DNA from: Harmonia axyridis
Taxonomy: Eukaryota > Arthropoda > Insecta > Coleoptera > Coccinellidae
Reading direction: 5' to 3'
DNA length: 64,000 nucleotides
Assembly (NCBI RefSeq): GCF_914767665.1
Contig: NC_059502.1
Coordinates: 30,770,812-30,834,811 of the forward strand
The translations under genes and the position numbers were made by a program. Shown in pieces: positions 1-11,625 of this stretch; the stretch's first letter is position 1, and every line of letters starts with the position of its first letter. The notes under the pieces are model-generated. The model was not told the origin of the DNA, did not search any database, and saw only the letters and a list, made by a program, of their open reading frames with translations.

Positions 1-68
1 AACAAATTACTACTTCATTTATTTCAAATGGCACATTCAGGAATAAATTCAGGGTGAAAAAAGTTAAT

Positions 69-501
69 GGGGGTGTTTATCAGAAGACCATAAACTTGGA
101 CAACTCAATTTCATCAAAACTCAAGATTTTTCCAATTAGAACCTATATTCTTTAAAATTTTAGTCAATACTATGTATAAAGAAAGGGGGGAACTTAAACA
201 AACCACATATCTGAACTGAATACTTCAAAACTTAACGAGGAAGAACTATGAGGCAAAACCGAAAAATTCTAACTGTGTGGACTAGTCTGTGACTTCCAGA
301 AAACACACATCAAAACTCTGGAAACAGAGAAAGAAACTGAAATTCGAGGTTTTGATAACTAAATTTGATATTTCATGAATTGTAATTAATTGTTCGTTGG
401 GATTGTTGAGAAATCCATAAACCAAAAAATTTTTTTCAATGTTTCCAGAGTTTTGATGAATTAGAATTATCTAAGTTCATGATCTTCTGATGAACACCCT
501 G
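69..501. repeat. CAGGGTG-type inverted-repeat element
   Basis: The right end reads, on the minus strand, CAGGGTGTTCATCAGAAGAT; the left end has GGGTGTTTATCAGAAGACCA on the plus strand. The arms stay similar inward (CATCAAAACTC occurs in both). TA flanks the right end. The left boundary is uncertain by a few bases because the first bases of the terminus have diverged. Confidence 0.55.
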
Positions 502-716
502 TACATTTTTGGTCCAAATCGCAAAGTCTTATAATACTACGTATTTGCCGAATCGAAAATGACAAAGGTTTTTCGTAAAAAAAAATTTTTTGCAGAAATA
601 TCAAAAAAAATGTGAGTCTTTGTCACCACTATTTTTTTATAAGAATCCCATTAACTCATGAACCGTTGAGTTTTTATCCAAGGTATGGCATATTGCTGCA
701 TATCTAATGCAACATA

Positions 717-900
717 CTGGGTGTGCGATTTGAAATGAGAAAGTAGTAGTCTATTTTCGGTATAACCGATAGTTGAAGAGTTCTGAGAATATTTGAGGGA
801 GAAAAATCATTGTCTTAAACCCCAACATTCAAATTTGCAGAAAAAAATTATGAATAGTTTTCCATAAATGTCTGATAGACCATCGCGGTGAATCACCCTG
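717..900. repeat. Small CAGGGTG-type TA-flanked repeat
   Basis: The element begins CTGGGTGTGCGATTTG after a TA and ends TGAATCACCCTG before a TA, so both termini resemble the CAGGGTG ends seen elsewhere in the window. The same right end (GAATCACCCTGTATAT) recurs at 63916-63930. No coding content. Confidence 0.45.
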
Positions 901-2630
901 TATATAGGTGAAATGTTACATTTGTTGGAATGCGTTTCGGCATATGAATAAAAAACTTTGAAGACACTTAAACATAGAAGCGAAATCTGAAATACTAAAG
1001 TATACATAGTTACATAAATGTGATGGCAGTAGAACAGGAAAACTGTGATAAAAAATACATATTTATATCTCTCCCTCCTCTAAAAAACTTAATTGAAAAA
1101 CACTGCGAAACTCGGATGATCTGCCTCGTTAAAAACGAACTTGGCAGGATGCCATTCGATAAAACCCAGATTTGAAAGAGAGAACCTCAGATAGGGAATG
1201 GCAGAATAGATTCCATTTGAATAATGGAGTAATCCAATAGGAAAACACAGGCGGGATATTTATTTTCAACTTCTACGACCGAGGAATCTTCGCATTGTAT
1301 TATTTCACATGGAATTGTATACTGTGATGAACGAACTGGATTATTTATAGCTTAATAATATACTCCCTAAAAAACATCCATATATGCTCATCCGATTTTA
1401 ATACATATTTTCAGTGCCTCTTACTTTGTGAATTAGGTACTATAGAATTCAGGTTTGAAAACAATACAATACTGGAAAAACATTTATTTATGACTCAGAT
1501 TTTTTTTGTAGGAACCCCAAGGTTTAATTCTGATGAGGTGGTCGATATCGTCTGAAGGAAACTATAAGTTCGACAGTTTGCAATAATTCTTATACTAGGC
1601 ACGCCCAATGGCCCAATAGATAGACGATAGAACAGGTATTTTTTGGGGTCAAGGTAAATGTAAAATATGTGATCTGGAATTATCTTGTGAAAATAAAGCC
1701 CTATGCACCAGTAAGTTAACCTCTAATGAAAACTAGTAGTGATCTACTACCATATGCAGTATAGCTTAATATCATAAAACCTATATTGTGATGAACATAG
1801 TGCTCTCTGTCAAATCGCCACATTTGTCACTTTGTCACCCTTGACTGGATAGGATATCATACATTAAGTGATATAATCAACTGATTCCATTTCTGGACCA
1901 ACTTGAAATTCTCACCAGAGTCGATGAGAAACAGCATCCAGTGATAAAAAGAATAATATCCTACAATACTCTCCAAAATACTGATAAGCGATGGCTTAGG
2001 TGCTGATATTTCTGTGTCAGTACGAGCTATAAGCCTTCATCAGCTATTCCAGTTCATAAACTCTTGTTCGGTATTTTCACATTCATTCATCCATCGGTAT
2101 AGTACTTGAGGATATACTACTTCTACACGAAACTCCAAAATAAGATTATTCCTTGAGTAATTAATTAGAGAAACTAAGCGGATTATTCTTTCACTTTTTT
2201 CACTTCAGCCATTTCGATGATTTCAAAAAGTTTCCTAAAATTTTGTTTCATAATTTCAACGTGTCCGCACATTCTCGACAACTGAATGTTTCCCTCACAC
2301 GTATAAACTTGAAAATTTAATCACTTGTTGCTGTATGTAAAACGTTATTCGAATTGAATAAACATAAAGATCTGAGTTGTTAATTTTTTGTAACTTTACT
2401 ATTATGCATTTCGTCTTACTTCGATACAAAGCAATCGAGATCGGCAAATTTTCGAAATTTTCAAAATATTCGAGTGAATTGAAAGCAGAGAGCAAGAGTG
2501 ATATATCGTCCTTTCAGTCCTCATATACGCCTATATGCTACATAGAAAAATTTACTCAATTTTCCATGTCCCAATATGATAAAAACACACACACACACAC
2601 AAATAGGGGAAAAGATATCGTGGTGCTTAC

Positions 2631-2788
2631 CGGTATAACTCCTGAGGCCTGGTGGGCCAGACCTGGGTCTGGAAGAGTTTGCAGGGGTACTGCTCGTGCT
2701 TTTATTGCTCATTGTGCTCGGACTTCTAGTAATTTCGGACTTTGACCGGACGGAATTACGGCTTGACCTCTTTCGCTGTGGGGTGGAC
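2631..2788 (-). CDS. DUSP22: DUSP22-like phosphatase, exon 6 (Ser/Arg/Pro-rich tail, incomplete)
   Basis: The exon is open from its acceptor (AAATATTTAAAG) to the donor GTAAGC. Its first base completes Arg200 (CG|G), so its phase matches exon 5 exactly. It encodes residues 201-252, rich in Ser, Arg, Pro and Thr (STPQRKRSSRNSVRSKSE, later SSRPRSGPPGLRSYT), probably disordered and with many possible phosphorylation sites. An internal ATG (MSNKSTSS) could be taken for a start, but the frame is open upstream to the acceptor. The exon ends one base into a codon, so another exon is expected left of the window. Low-complexity content makes assignment by similarity impossible. Confidence 0.72.
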
Positions 2789-4989
2789 CTTTAAATATTT
2801 AATTGTCAACAAAATCACTCAAGAAGATTCGGGTTATCGATCAAAGGAGCAAGTTTCAAGAAAGAAATATTCGTAAGAAAAAAATTGCGAAAACTGAAAA
2901 AGAGGCAGATAGAACTACTCGAAAGAAGAATTTAATATTAAAAACAAATCTAATGAGAAAGAAACGATAGATTACTCCTCACAAATTGCCTTTTTCTTGA
3001 ACATATCTTTAGCTAGTTGTGATTATTATGTGAGTGAATTGAAATACCTGACCTTAGCATGAGTTTTAATGATCTGAAAATCCTTCAGTGGGTATCAAAA
3101 ACACGTATGCAACCAGTTAAAAGGTGAGCCGACGGGATGTAGTGAAAGACTAAGAGCACGATTTTACAAGTTATGTTAGATATAAGGTTTGAGACTTTTC
3201 AGCGTAAATATTAACAGATCATCAGATGCAGAATGATAGATAGGCCCTAAATTCAGTAAGTAGCGAACAATGTACAATGCCCATACTCTTAAATCTTCTA
3301 TAATACAGTCAGCGACTGACTGCACGTTGAAAGAGAAACGACAATTTTATTTTTGAACCATTTCCTTCGGCTTCCGGTCGTCTATAGAATAAGAGTGGAA
3401 TAGTCACAGGCTGTTGAATTTGCAACACCCTTTACACAATTATTTAGCCTTTGAAGATGACAAAAGTTGAGGTAACTTGGAATGAGAAATGAGATTCTCC
3501 AAGGTGACACAGACCACCTCAACAGAATTGAGACTGAGCGTTGCAATGAGTGCATGTGTATGTACTAAATATTGGTGAAATCGGACAAGCATACATATAA
3601 ATATGAGTCCAAGCTTTGGTTGAATTCAGAAGATCGCTACACTGATTCAAAACAGGTAATCAAATCAGGGTGTTTTTAGCGAAAAATCAGTGGCGACTCC
3701 AGCTTTCAAAAACAGGGGTGACCAAGAGGTGGCCGAATTTTTTTGGGGGGGCCAAAGTAATCGAAATTATAGTTCTGCTAATCTTGTAATTATTTTACCC
3801 TTAGTATGTCAAATTTTAGGTTGGGCCAGTAGAATTGTAAGAGGGTCCAGCCCCCCACTGCCGCACCCTTGCGTTGCCACTGCAGAAAATACATGCACCA
3901 TAATTTTGAACTACTGAAGACTGATTGCATGAGTCAGAACGCAGTATACCAATTTATCCATGAAATTAAAATTTTTCGAAGATTATTGAGCCAAATTTTC
4001 GCATATTCAGTGATAAAATTTCAGTGATTGACTCAAATCTCTTTGTGGCATTATTTATTAATGTTAATTTATTTTTCTACAACGTTTGTCCAGATACATG
4101 CACGGGAGAATTAATATTATTTAAATTCCAGTATTAACCGGAGAAAATAAAAAAAAATCAATCTCAATATTTGCCTATTCATAAATCAAGAAGAAAACTG
4201 TGAATAATTTACTAATAAATCTACTTATCAACTGTGTTTCATTGAAGAATTGTGAAAAAGCAAATCTTCATACTTCGAAATCAAAGACGTCTAAAAAACG
4301 ATTTGTGTGACGTTTTGAGTACCACTTTTCATGACTTCCTATTTCTTGTAGAGTGCTCCCCCTAATCTCTTGAATCAAGTTAACACGAATGGCATAATAT
4401 TTCAACATGATTGAGTACCACCAAATCATTATCAGAATAATATTTTCCAGATAGATGGTTCTGAACATATGGTCCAAGCTCCCGACCTCCTAGTTCAACA
4501 TACCTAACACCGTTAGATTTTATGTTTGGAGACATTCAAAAGTACGCTGCACAAAGCGAACTTGACTAGATTTGGCAATTTCTCATTAATATTTGATTTA
4601 TACGGAGTATTACAATAATATAAATTGGAAAATCTCAAAAAATAACCTGATATTCCCCATTGATCCATCCAGAACAATTTGTGGAAAAACTCTTGACTCG
4701 ATTGAGAAGTTTTTTTGTCAATATTTCACCTATACGAAGTTTTGAAATTTCAAATTTTGTTTATGAAATGTATATTAGCAATTTTTTTGATTTATTCAGA
4801 AAAATCTCTGGAACCTCAACTCATTTACAACGTCAGTTGAAAGCTACATCAGAAGTCTCTATGAACTGACAATAAGGAATATTATGAAATATTTCTCGTA
4901 CTCTTAATCGAGGACGATCATAATGAAATTGAAATAAATAATCATAAAATTTTTTTCCAGAAATGATTAGTATTTGGTATTCAACTCAC
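2789..4989 (-). other. Intron 5 of the DUSP22-like gene (2.2 kb)
   Basis: The intron has the donor GTGAGT and an acceptor ending AAAG. It contains one recognisable insertion, a 195-bp hAT-type MITE at 3688-3882. The remainder is AT-rich sequence with no coding resemblance. Confidence 0.75.
3688..3882. mobile_element. Short hAT-type MITE
   Basis: The left end CAGTGGCGACTCC and the inverted right end CAGTGGCAACGC form terminal repeats of hAT type. The flanking 8-mers CGAAAAAT and CAGAAAAT (6 of 8 identical) look like an aged 8-bp target duplication. G- and C-runs (GGGGGGG, CCCCCC) inside are typical of such MITEs. Non-coding. Confidence 0.55.
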
Positions 4990-5153
4990 CGGCATAGACC
5001 TGTAGGGCACTCCTCGCCCAAGGCACATCGACCTTCGCAAATTGACCTTGACTGCAAAAGTTCTTCATAATTTTCCAACATTAGCATACATTGCTCCCGA
5101 TCCGCCTTAACCAGTGCCAAACTGGGATATCTCTCTTTGAGTCTTCTACGTTC
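4990..5153 (-). CDS. DUSP22: DUSP22-like phosphatase, exon 5 (C-terminal extension, Cys-rich)
   Basis: The exon encodes residues 146-199 plus two bases of codon 200. It starts ERRRLKERYPSLALVKADRE, a basic helix that continues the catalytic domain, and ends with cysteines at 184, 188, 194 and 199 (C-x3-C-x5-C-x4-C). It is flanked by acceptor TTTGCAG and donor GTGAGT. The charged helix makes a coding exon convincing, and its phase fits both neighbours. This segment goes beyond the mammalian DUSP22 core. The four cysteines could bind metal or be acylation sites, but neither is shown. Confidence 0.85.
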
Positions 5154-7319
5154 CTGCAAATATAATAGAGATGATTATCTAAAAGAACCAAATAACATAA
5201 TATATACACTTTGGAAAATATGATAGGAAGAAGGCAGAAAAAAACAGGACACAGTCCTATTGAAAAGAGGAAGAAGAAGAAAATATTGAGTTAACAATTT
5301 CAAGCTTCATGTGAAATTTAGTGTTGAACGCGTCATCAGAATTATGTAAAAACTTTAAAAAGCACTGACGTGAAGTCAGGATAATATCTACTCCACGTCA
5401 CTGCTAATCCAGAAAAGTCGAATCGAATAAAACAAAATGTATGACTATTTATCTATTAATCTTATGTTTTTGTCGCTGTAGGTATTTTATTTATTCCTGA
5501 ATTTCTTCGACGCCAATGAATAATGCGTAAGAATATAGAATATATCTGATTTTCATATCCACATGACACTGCATACGATCGAAGATTGATTACCAATCAC
5601 ACCCCAAGATACAAAGGGAGGTAGGGCATGCAAAGTTGTAGTATTGCTTTGAAAACTAATTGGTATTACAAACATGTGTTCTGCTGAAAACAATAATTAG
5701 TTTCGAATGCAAAATCGTAGGAATTTTCTATATGTTGAATGTGTAAACATCGCATTTCAAATAATTCAAAAGCAAAGGTAGTGTTGTTTTTTGTCTTTAT
5801 GAAATAAATAATAATGTCATTCCTCTTTCAATGAGAGTTATACGAAATTCTGTGTCTAAATTGCTTGGGCTGCCAAGTGTTATACAGGCGGCTTAGTAAA
5901 GTCGGTTTGGAGATTTTCATTGCACGGAATGATGACAAACGCAGCGGAGTAGAATAACCTTATGTTGTTCGTAAGAATCATAGATTAAATATGAAAAGGT
6001 AGCCAGCAAACTGAGCCGAATTGCCGCCCCTCAAATAGCTGCGCCTGAAATAGTCGCTTCATTGCTTCACCCCAGCTATTTGAAGCGTTGTTCTGGCGTT
6101 GGACGATTCAAGAGGAATTGCTAAGACGTATTCTGAACAAAAATGTTAACATAGTTTGATACAACTATCGAACCATAGACAACAACCATCGAAACTTTTC
6201 ATGCAGCTAAACATATATCTGTATTATTCAGGTATTAATTTCAATATCAACACAATCAGGATCTGAATGCACGATGGAAAATATGGTTTCAAAATCAAGA
6301 GTAGACAACAAGCTAAATATTAATATTTGATATTATTTTGGCGACAATATTGTGTCATTAATTATTTTCCCTAGAAAATTGATAATAGAATTTCGCTACA
6401 TAATTACTAAGACGAATGTTCAATCAATCATACGAAGCAGTTTCAGAACGAGCAAATTCAATTAGAATCAGTTCTTATTGATTAAGGAAGGAATCTTGTT
6501 GACTAATACGAAATACAAACAACTTCTTTAATAGCATCAAGGTGTGTTTCACCTGAAAAGCAGACGTCACGCCCCTCAAATTAATCAGATTGAGGAACTA
6601 CTCCACCTAGGAATGACGTAAATTCTAAAATGAGCTTTCAATACGGGGGAACTCTATACCCTTCCATTTATTTGAAAGGACATTCGAGTGCCCCGAGGAA
6701 ATAACTCCAGATATGCTGCCTTCAAGGGACTCCGAGATTTCTTATGAAAATATTGAAAAAGTAGGTAGAGAGATGAAGGTTATTGAAGAAATAAGTCTGA
6801 ATAAACATACGTTTCCGAAATCACAGTTTGTAAGATATGGAATGTTATTAGTAACCCTTTTATTTTTCTCCTGCTCTGCAAAAATAAGCTATTCTAATTT
6901 TGCCGATATTTTGCGCTCATTAGAATTGAATTTATGTTCGAACCGAAACCCCAATTTCTCTGATATCCGAAGGGAAATTCAAGAAAGGAAAAAATTATTC
7001 TATCAATATTATAATGCAAACTTCCTCGATAGAATTTTTCAGTTCAGTTCACACGAGATGTTGTTGGTTTTTTATTAGGTACACGTTATTGGTTTGATAA
7101 TAATCCGTGAGCTTTTATAGAAGCTAGGAATCAAACACGTTTACCATAAAACGAATATTTTTTAGGAATTCGATTATATGTTTTTGAACGGGTCACATTT
7201 TTGTGTAGATACCTTCGAACGTCGAAGATTTACATTTTAAAATATTTCAATCGTGAAGATGAATCTAGTTGCATGTCTCTAGTGATAGATGTTTAGCAAA
7301 AAGTTTCTTACAACTTCAA

Positions 7320-7514
7320 AGTTTTCTGTGAATACATGGTGTCCAGATACAAGAACAACGTATCCAGATAATGTTCTCCGAATTCCCACCACTATCGCAA
7401 CTAGGCGGGGACTTTAGGACTGCAGACCCCCACCCAAATGGATTTTCGTTCATCATTATCCTACATCATTTATTGCCTGATCGGCAATATTTCAATAAAG
7501 AAAGAATTTCTTGG
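7320..7514 (+). mobile_element. Possible 3' end of a non-LTR retrotransposon
   Basis: A GC-richer segment with C-runs ends in TATTTCAATAAAGAAAGAA, that is a polyadenylation signal followed by a short simple repeat, as at LINE 3' ends. No protein-coding part was recognised upstream, so the call is tentative. Confidence 0.3.
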
Positions 7515-7624
7515 GCCATTGCTTTTGAAAGATAACCATACAATCTTTCCTGGTCCAGCCATATAACATCTATATGTACTTAATAGAGCTACTCATTATA
7601 TCGTTCTTTCCATGGTTGCAGCTT

Positions 7625-8165
7625 AAAGACGTGTAAGCTTCTGTATTTATGTTATGTCCGGCCGATTCTTGAGTTTGCCGGCCCAGCTTGGTGGCCTTAA
7701 CTCAAGGGTGATATGGATGCATTGGAGGCTATTCAACGCACTTGTACTCGCCCAGACTATAATACACGACTCCACCTCTTGAACATCCCCAGGTTTGAGC
7801 GGCAACGTGAGAGAGGTGATCTCATTGTAACCTACAGAGCTGTCCACGGTTGTGCTGATGCTGATCTGCAGTTGATGTTCAAGAGAAACCAAAATCATTT
7901 ACGAAGCCACCCTTACAAGCTTGGCAAGGAAAAATTTAAGATTACTATTCGACAGAACTTTTTATCAAACAGAATATTTGAGAGCTGGAACCGATTGCCA
8001 TCTGACGTAGTGACTGCACCATCAGTTAATTTCTTTAAGAATCGCTATGATAAGTGTGCCTCGAGGTGTGCCTCAACTCTTTAATTTAGTTTTTTTGAAT
8101 TACTTTTATATATTGTATTGAGTTTATAGGTTTATTACCTCAACTCTTATTGTATCTAATAATAA
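7625..8165 (+). mobile_element. CR1/L2-like LINE, 3' end of ORF2 plus tail
   Basis: The translation runs YVRPILEFAGPAWWP, a stop, then LEAIQRTCTR, and from 7713 stays open for 123 codons (LHLLNIPRFERQRERGDL, later SNRIFESWNRLPSDVV) to a TAA at about 8082. These are the C-terminal motifs after the reverse transcriptase domain in CR1/L2-type LINEs (VRP.LEYA..VW.P, ERRRERGDLI, FxNRxVxxWNxLP). The 3' end finishes with the short repeat TAATAATAATAAA near 8157-8170. The copy is 5' truncated with at least one in-frame stop. Confidence 0.8.
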
Positions 8166-8379
8166 TAAATTCGAATTTTATTGCCACCAGGTAGTACATA
8201 GTTCAGTAGTTGAACATCAAGTATCATGGTTGAACACGTCCTACAAAAATACTTCCTATAGCTGAGAAGTTGCCGACTGATGCTGGGATTGCTCGGTCAT
8301 AAAAAATATTCAATTATGCTACTCGCAAAAAGGTTCCGAAGCAATCTGGCTTCGAATTTTCCGATTGGGTACCAGATTT

Positions 8380-8560
8380 CTTAGATAATATTAATGAAAT
8401 TTGTTATATTTTGTTTAGGTTGAGTTGAACAGGAGATGTACTTAGGTGCATTACTGGACTCCGCCTATTCTCACATTTTCGAGGTTATTTTTTTTCTTTG
8501 TAAAATTATTTGTATTGATCTTGTATTGTGGGAATAAAGTCAATTATTATTATTATTATA
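8380..8560 (+). mobile_element. LINE 3' end with (TTA)n tail
   Basis: The non-coding segment ends GGGAATAAAGTCAATTATTA and continues as an ATT repeat to 8559. A polyadenylation signal directly followed by a trinucleotide repeat is the usual end of CR1/RTE-type LINEs. The 5' limit is arbitrary. Confidence 0.5.
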
Positions 8561-9795
8561 TGACCAGGATTTTCAAACATTATCAAGAATTATCAAAATT
8601 ATATGAAATAGACCGAAATAACCGATGAATGTGAATTGGAGATGTGGAAGAAGGAATTATCGAGAATTTCCTGTTCGAAACTTAGTGCAATATCGGTACT
8701 TTCAGAATATGATGTGCAGTTATTTCCATATCAAAATGACTCAAAATTGTTGTGTCAGTTTCGATGGTCACGCCGGAAAAATCTCAATCTACGCTCAAGA
8801 GACTGAAAACGTACAATGGGAAGTGAGAGATCGACTGTTGAATCTTGATTTTGATTTTATATGTATTGAGAATGTATACTAGGAACATCTGACAGAAAAC
8901 TGAATATTTAAAATTATTTATTTTTATTATCTTTAAGTGTTAACGTCGGACTTGAGTTCAATCTCCGAATTATAGAATGAATTTCAATTTTTTCATGAAC
9001 CCTTCTAACTGTCGCTTAATTCGTTCGATGTTCAGACCTCCTCCCAAAAACAGGCTGTACCATTCCCATGGTACTGTTTTAAGATTATCTTAATCAAATT
9101 TTGTTCATTCATATATACCACAGAGGATGGCAACTACTCCTACTACTCCCGATGAGTCAGTTTTCATGGAAACAGTTTCATTGAATGAAGCATGTTGATA
9201 AATATTGACACAAATTGACGAAAATATTTTTTTTTTTGGGTAATCCTTGTACCTAGTTATTTTTTGGATTTATTTATTTTATAGCGACGGGCCAGCACTA
9301 CATTATGCTCTACACGTTGGTCTCAAATGAAGGTTTTAATTCACAAAGAAAAAAATTTCATCAAGAATTACGACAGAAAGTAGAAGACCAGCGAATGTGA
9401 TTCATGATGTCATACAAGAAATTTACTTGATGGTATAGGAACATGCTCTATAGCCCTAAGGAAATTTTATTTTCTTTCTATACATCATGCATTTGAAAAA
9501 ACGCACTTATCATTTTAGTATGTCTCATTGGAGCCTGTGATTTCGAACAACCCTGTTTGATGAAGGATGTATTTTATTACACGTAAATAATACAAATATA
9601 TCGGTAATTTATAGCCGAAATTTCAGCATACTAGGATTTCAACTACGGAAGTGACGAATGTTTAATTGAAGCTACGTTTTGCACAAAAAAGAACTAAATT
9701 AATCAATTACTCGAAAACCGTTAGGAATAAGGACAAGGAAGTCAATACATAAATAATCAAGAGGCTAAGACAAACCGAAAAAAGAAGTAACATAC

Positions 9796-9975
9796 AGGAT
9801 GGTTTGGTTTGAAATATCAAAAATGCTAAGTAGTACTTTTTTATATAAGCGGCACTACCGCAACGCTGAAAAATTTAGATCGACAGAGTAGTGGCTCCTC
9901 CTCAAGAAACCAAATTTTCAATAAAATGGTGCATTTCGTTCTTCATAAAAGACCAGGGTGCCGAGGTACACCCTG
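9796..9975. repeat. Small CAGGGTG-type TA-flanked repeat (180 bp)
   Basis: The left end CAGGATGG follows TA (9794-9795) and the right end ACACCCTG precedes TA (9976-9977). These ends match the terminal motif shared by the palindromic elements in this window. No coding content. Confidence 0.45.
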
Positions 9976-11055
9976 TATATTACGTATTGAAATCATGTAT
10001 AGAGATGTATTTCTCTTATTATTATTATTATTTCCTATCACAATAATGCCACTGGGCATCATTGTGATATGGTAAAATCTTTTTGAGTGTATTCCAATGG
10101 ATGAAAAATGAGGATTAGACCCAGAGGTCCAACGATTAAGTAAATTTAATTTTTTTATTCACAATTGATAGCAATGTAAACGAAGTAATCACAAAAAAAA
10201 AACGGTGTAATTTCAAGTAAAAATGTGTGTTGTGCATGATTAGAATAAAAATTTTCGTTTAGCATAATGTTCGTTGCGTGTCGACTTCCACGTTGATATC
10301 TACTTTTTCACGCTCCATCGAATGATGTCATTTCCCAGCTTGTCACACTATCCAGAAACTGATTTTTCACTTTTTAAGCCTGTAAAAATTCAAAATCGAC
10401 TTTTCTACATTTCGACCCTTAGATCTTGTGTTAGGAACATTAGGTAATGGGATAACCAAACCTAAGTCTTGGTGTAACTTTCACGAATTCAAATCGTATT
10501 TTTACTCCTTGACTTCAATCTTCATTTCTAATCCAGCTTCATGATGAAAATTTAACGTCCAATTGTACCTACTGCAATTTCAAACGAAAAAATCAATTGA
10601 AATCAAAGAACTAAAATTATATATTGAAAATTTTTTATATTGGATAATACCTGTATCACGATAACACCCTGAATAATCACCCTGGATTATCCTTCCAAAC
10701 ATATGCTTTTCGATTTTTTCTTTATTTAACTAATGAAACTCGAAAACATCGAACTTCTACGTAACGCATGTTTCAATTTTGGAAAATATTACGCAGGTAA
10801 TAGAGGGACAGGCGTCCATCTAACGATGAATCACTTCAATGACCATTGAAAAAATTTAAGGGTAGCTGCTAATCGCAAGTGGGTGCATTTTCTGGTATGA
10901 ATGCCATATCAAAATGGAAAACACATATTGGGAAAATCTTAATTATACGTCTGATTTTGACAGGGTGTGCTAGAGTTTTCGTTGGAACATCCTGTATATA
11001 GGTAGCATTGCAAAATAATGATAACGTAAAATGACACATAAAAATATTCGCATAC

Positions 11056-11227
11056 CTCACCGATCCTTAGGGACTCGAATTCCTGAAGCTGTTTTTGGAA
11101 ACCCAAGTTCGGATTAGCAACAGATCTACCGGCTTTGACGACCTTCAGGGCTTCCTTCCAGTTGAGGTTCGTTACAGTCATGATGTAGGCAACAGCTACG
11201 GTCACGCTGCGTGACATACCAGCAAGG
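11056..11227 (-). CDS. DUSP22: DUSP22-like phosphatase, coding exon 4 (active-site loop)
   Basis: The first base completes Cys88 (TG|C). The following LAGMSRSVTVAVAYIMTVT completes the signature HC-x5-R-S with Cys88 as nucleophile and Arg94 binding phosphate. Human DUSP22 has HCLAGVSRS, so Met92 replaces Val. Residues 89-145 continue through AGRSVANPNLGFQKQLQEFE, the family's ANPN-x-GFQ-x-QL-x-EFE helix. The acceptor is ATTTCAG. The donor chosen is GTATGC after GGTGAG, because only this site leaves phase 0 for exon 5. A competing GTGAGG five bases earlier would break the frame. Confidence 0.95.
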
Positions 11228-11625
11228 CTGAAATTACATACTTATGTCAAGCTAAAGTTCAATTTCAGTTCTCGTTCGAAGAATCGTCGGCATTCGTATC
11301 CACGAAAAATGCGAACAATTATTATTGGATTAGTATGAATTCGCCCATTTAGAAACTTTGCGAACCAAAAAGAAAGAACTCATTCCATTGAATTTGTGCT
11401 AGAGGGAGCTTTCATTAAATTCAAACGTAATTCAATTTTAAGTCCTTCCGAACTACTTTTTCGAGAGATGGCTAATTTACAAGGGAAAAAAATAGTTTCA
11501 GTTGATGACGAAATAATGAATCGTGCTCTTTCATCCACGGGGAAATAAAATGGGGAAATCACTGACATGAAGTGAGGTGCTTTTGAGAGCTCGTTCATTT
11601 ATGTCAAAATATATTCATATTCAAT

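Larger units (their letters stand above)
1..2630. other. Sequence downstream of exon 6 (intron 6 or 3' flank)
   Basis: No exon that could complete the phosphatase reading frame was recognised here. The stretch is AT-rich and holds two CAGGGTG-type repeats (69-501 and 717-900) and a short CA run near 2585-2601. The open frames present are short and show no family resemblance. Confidence 0.5.
5154..11055 (-). other. Intron 4 of the DUSP22-like gene (5.9 kb)
   Basis: The donor is GTATGC and the acceptor is TTTGCAG. It holds 3' ends of at least two non-LTR retrotransposons (7625-8165, 8380-8560), a possible third (7320-7514), and a 180-bp TA-flanked repeat (9796-9975). A 121-codon open frame at 6713-7078 (plus) has no recognisable domain and is probably chance. 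Nothing else is recognised in 5154-6700 or 8900-9790. Confidence 0.75.

Noticed and set aside
2585..2601. CA dinucleotide run
   Set aside because: It is a short ordinary microsatellite next to the exon 6 donor, with no sign of function.
2521..2712. A separate small gene starting at the internal Met MSNKSTSS
   Set aside because: The frame is open upstream to a splice acceptor and its phase fits exon 5, so it is better read as exon 6 of the phosphatase.
6713..7078. A 121-codon open frame in intron 4
   Set aside because: There is no recognisable domain, no neighbouring exon-like structure, and its codon use matches AT-rich background.
10869..11060. Extension of exon 4 past its donor into the following open frame
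   Set aside because: The sequence after GGTGAG is a consensus-like donor (GTATGC), the downstream residues are not family-like, and exon 5 continues the family sequence in phase.
11055..11061. Alternative donor GTGAGG for exon 4
   Set aside because: It would leave one extra base and shift exon 5 out of frame.
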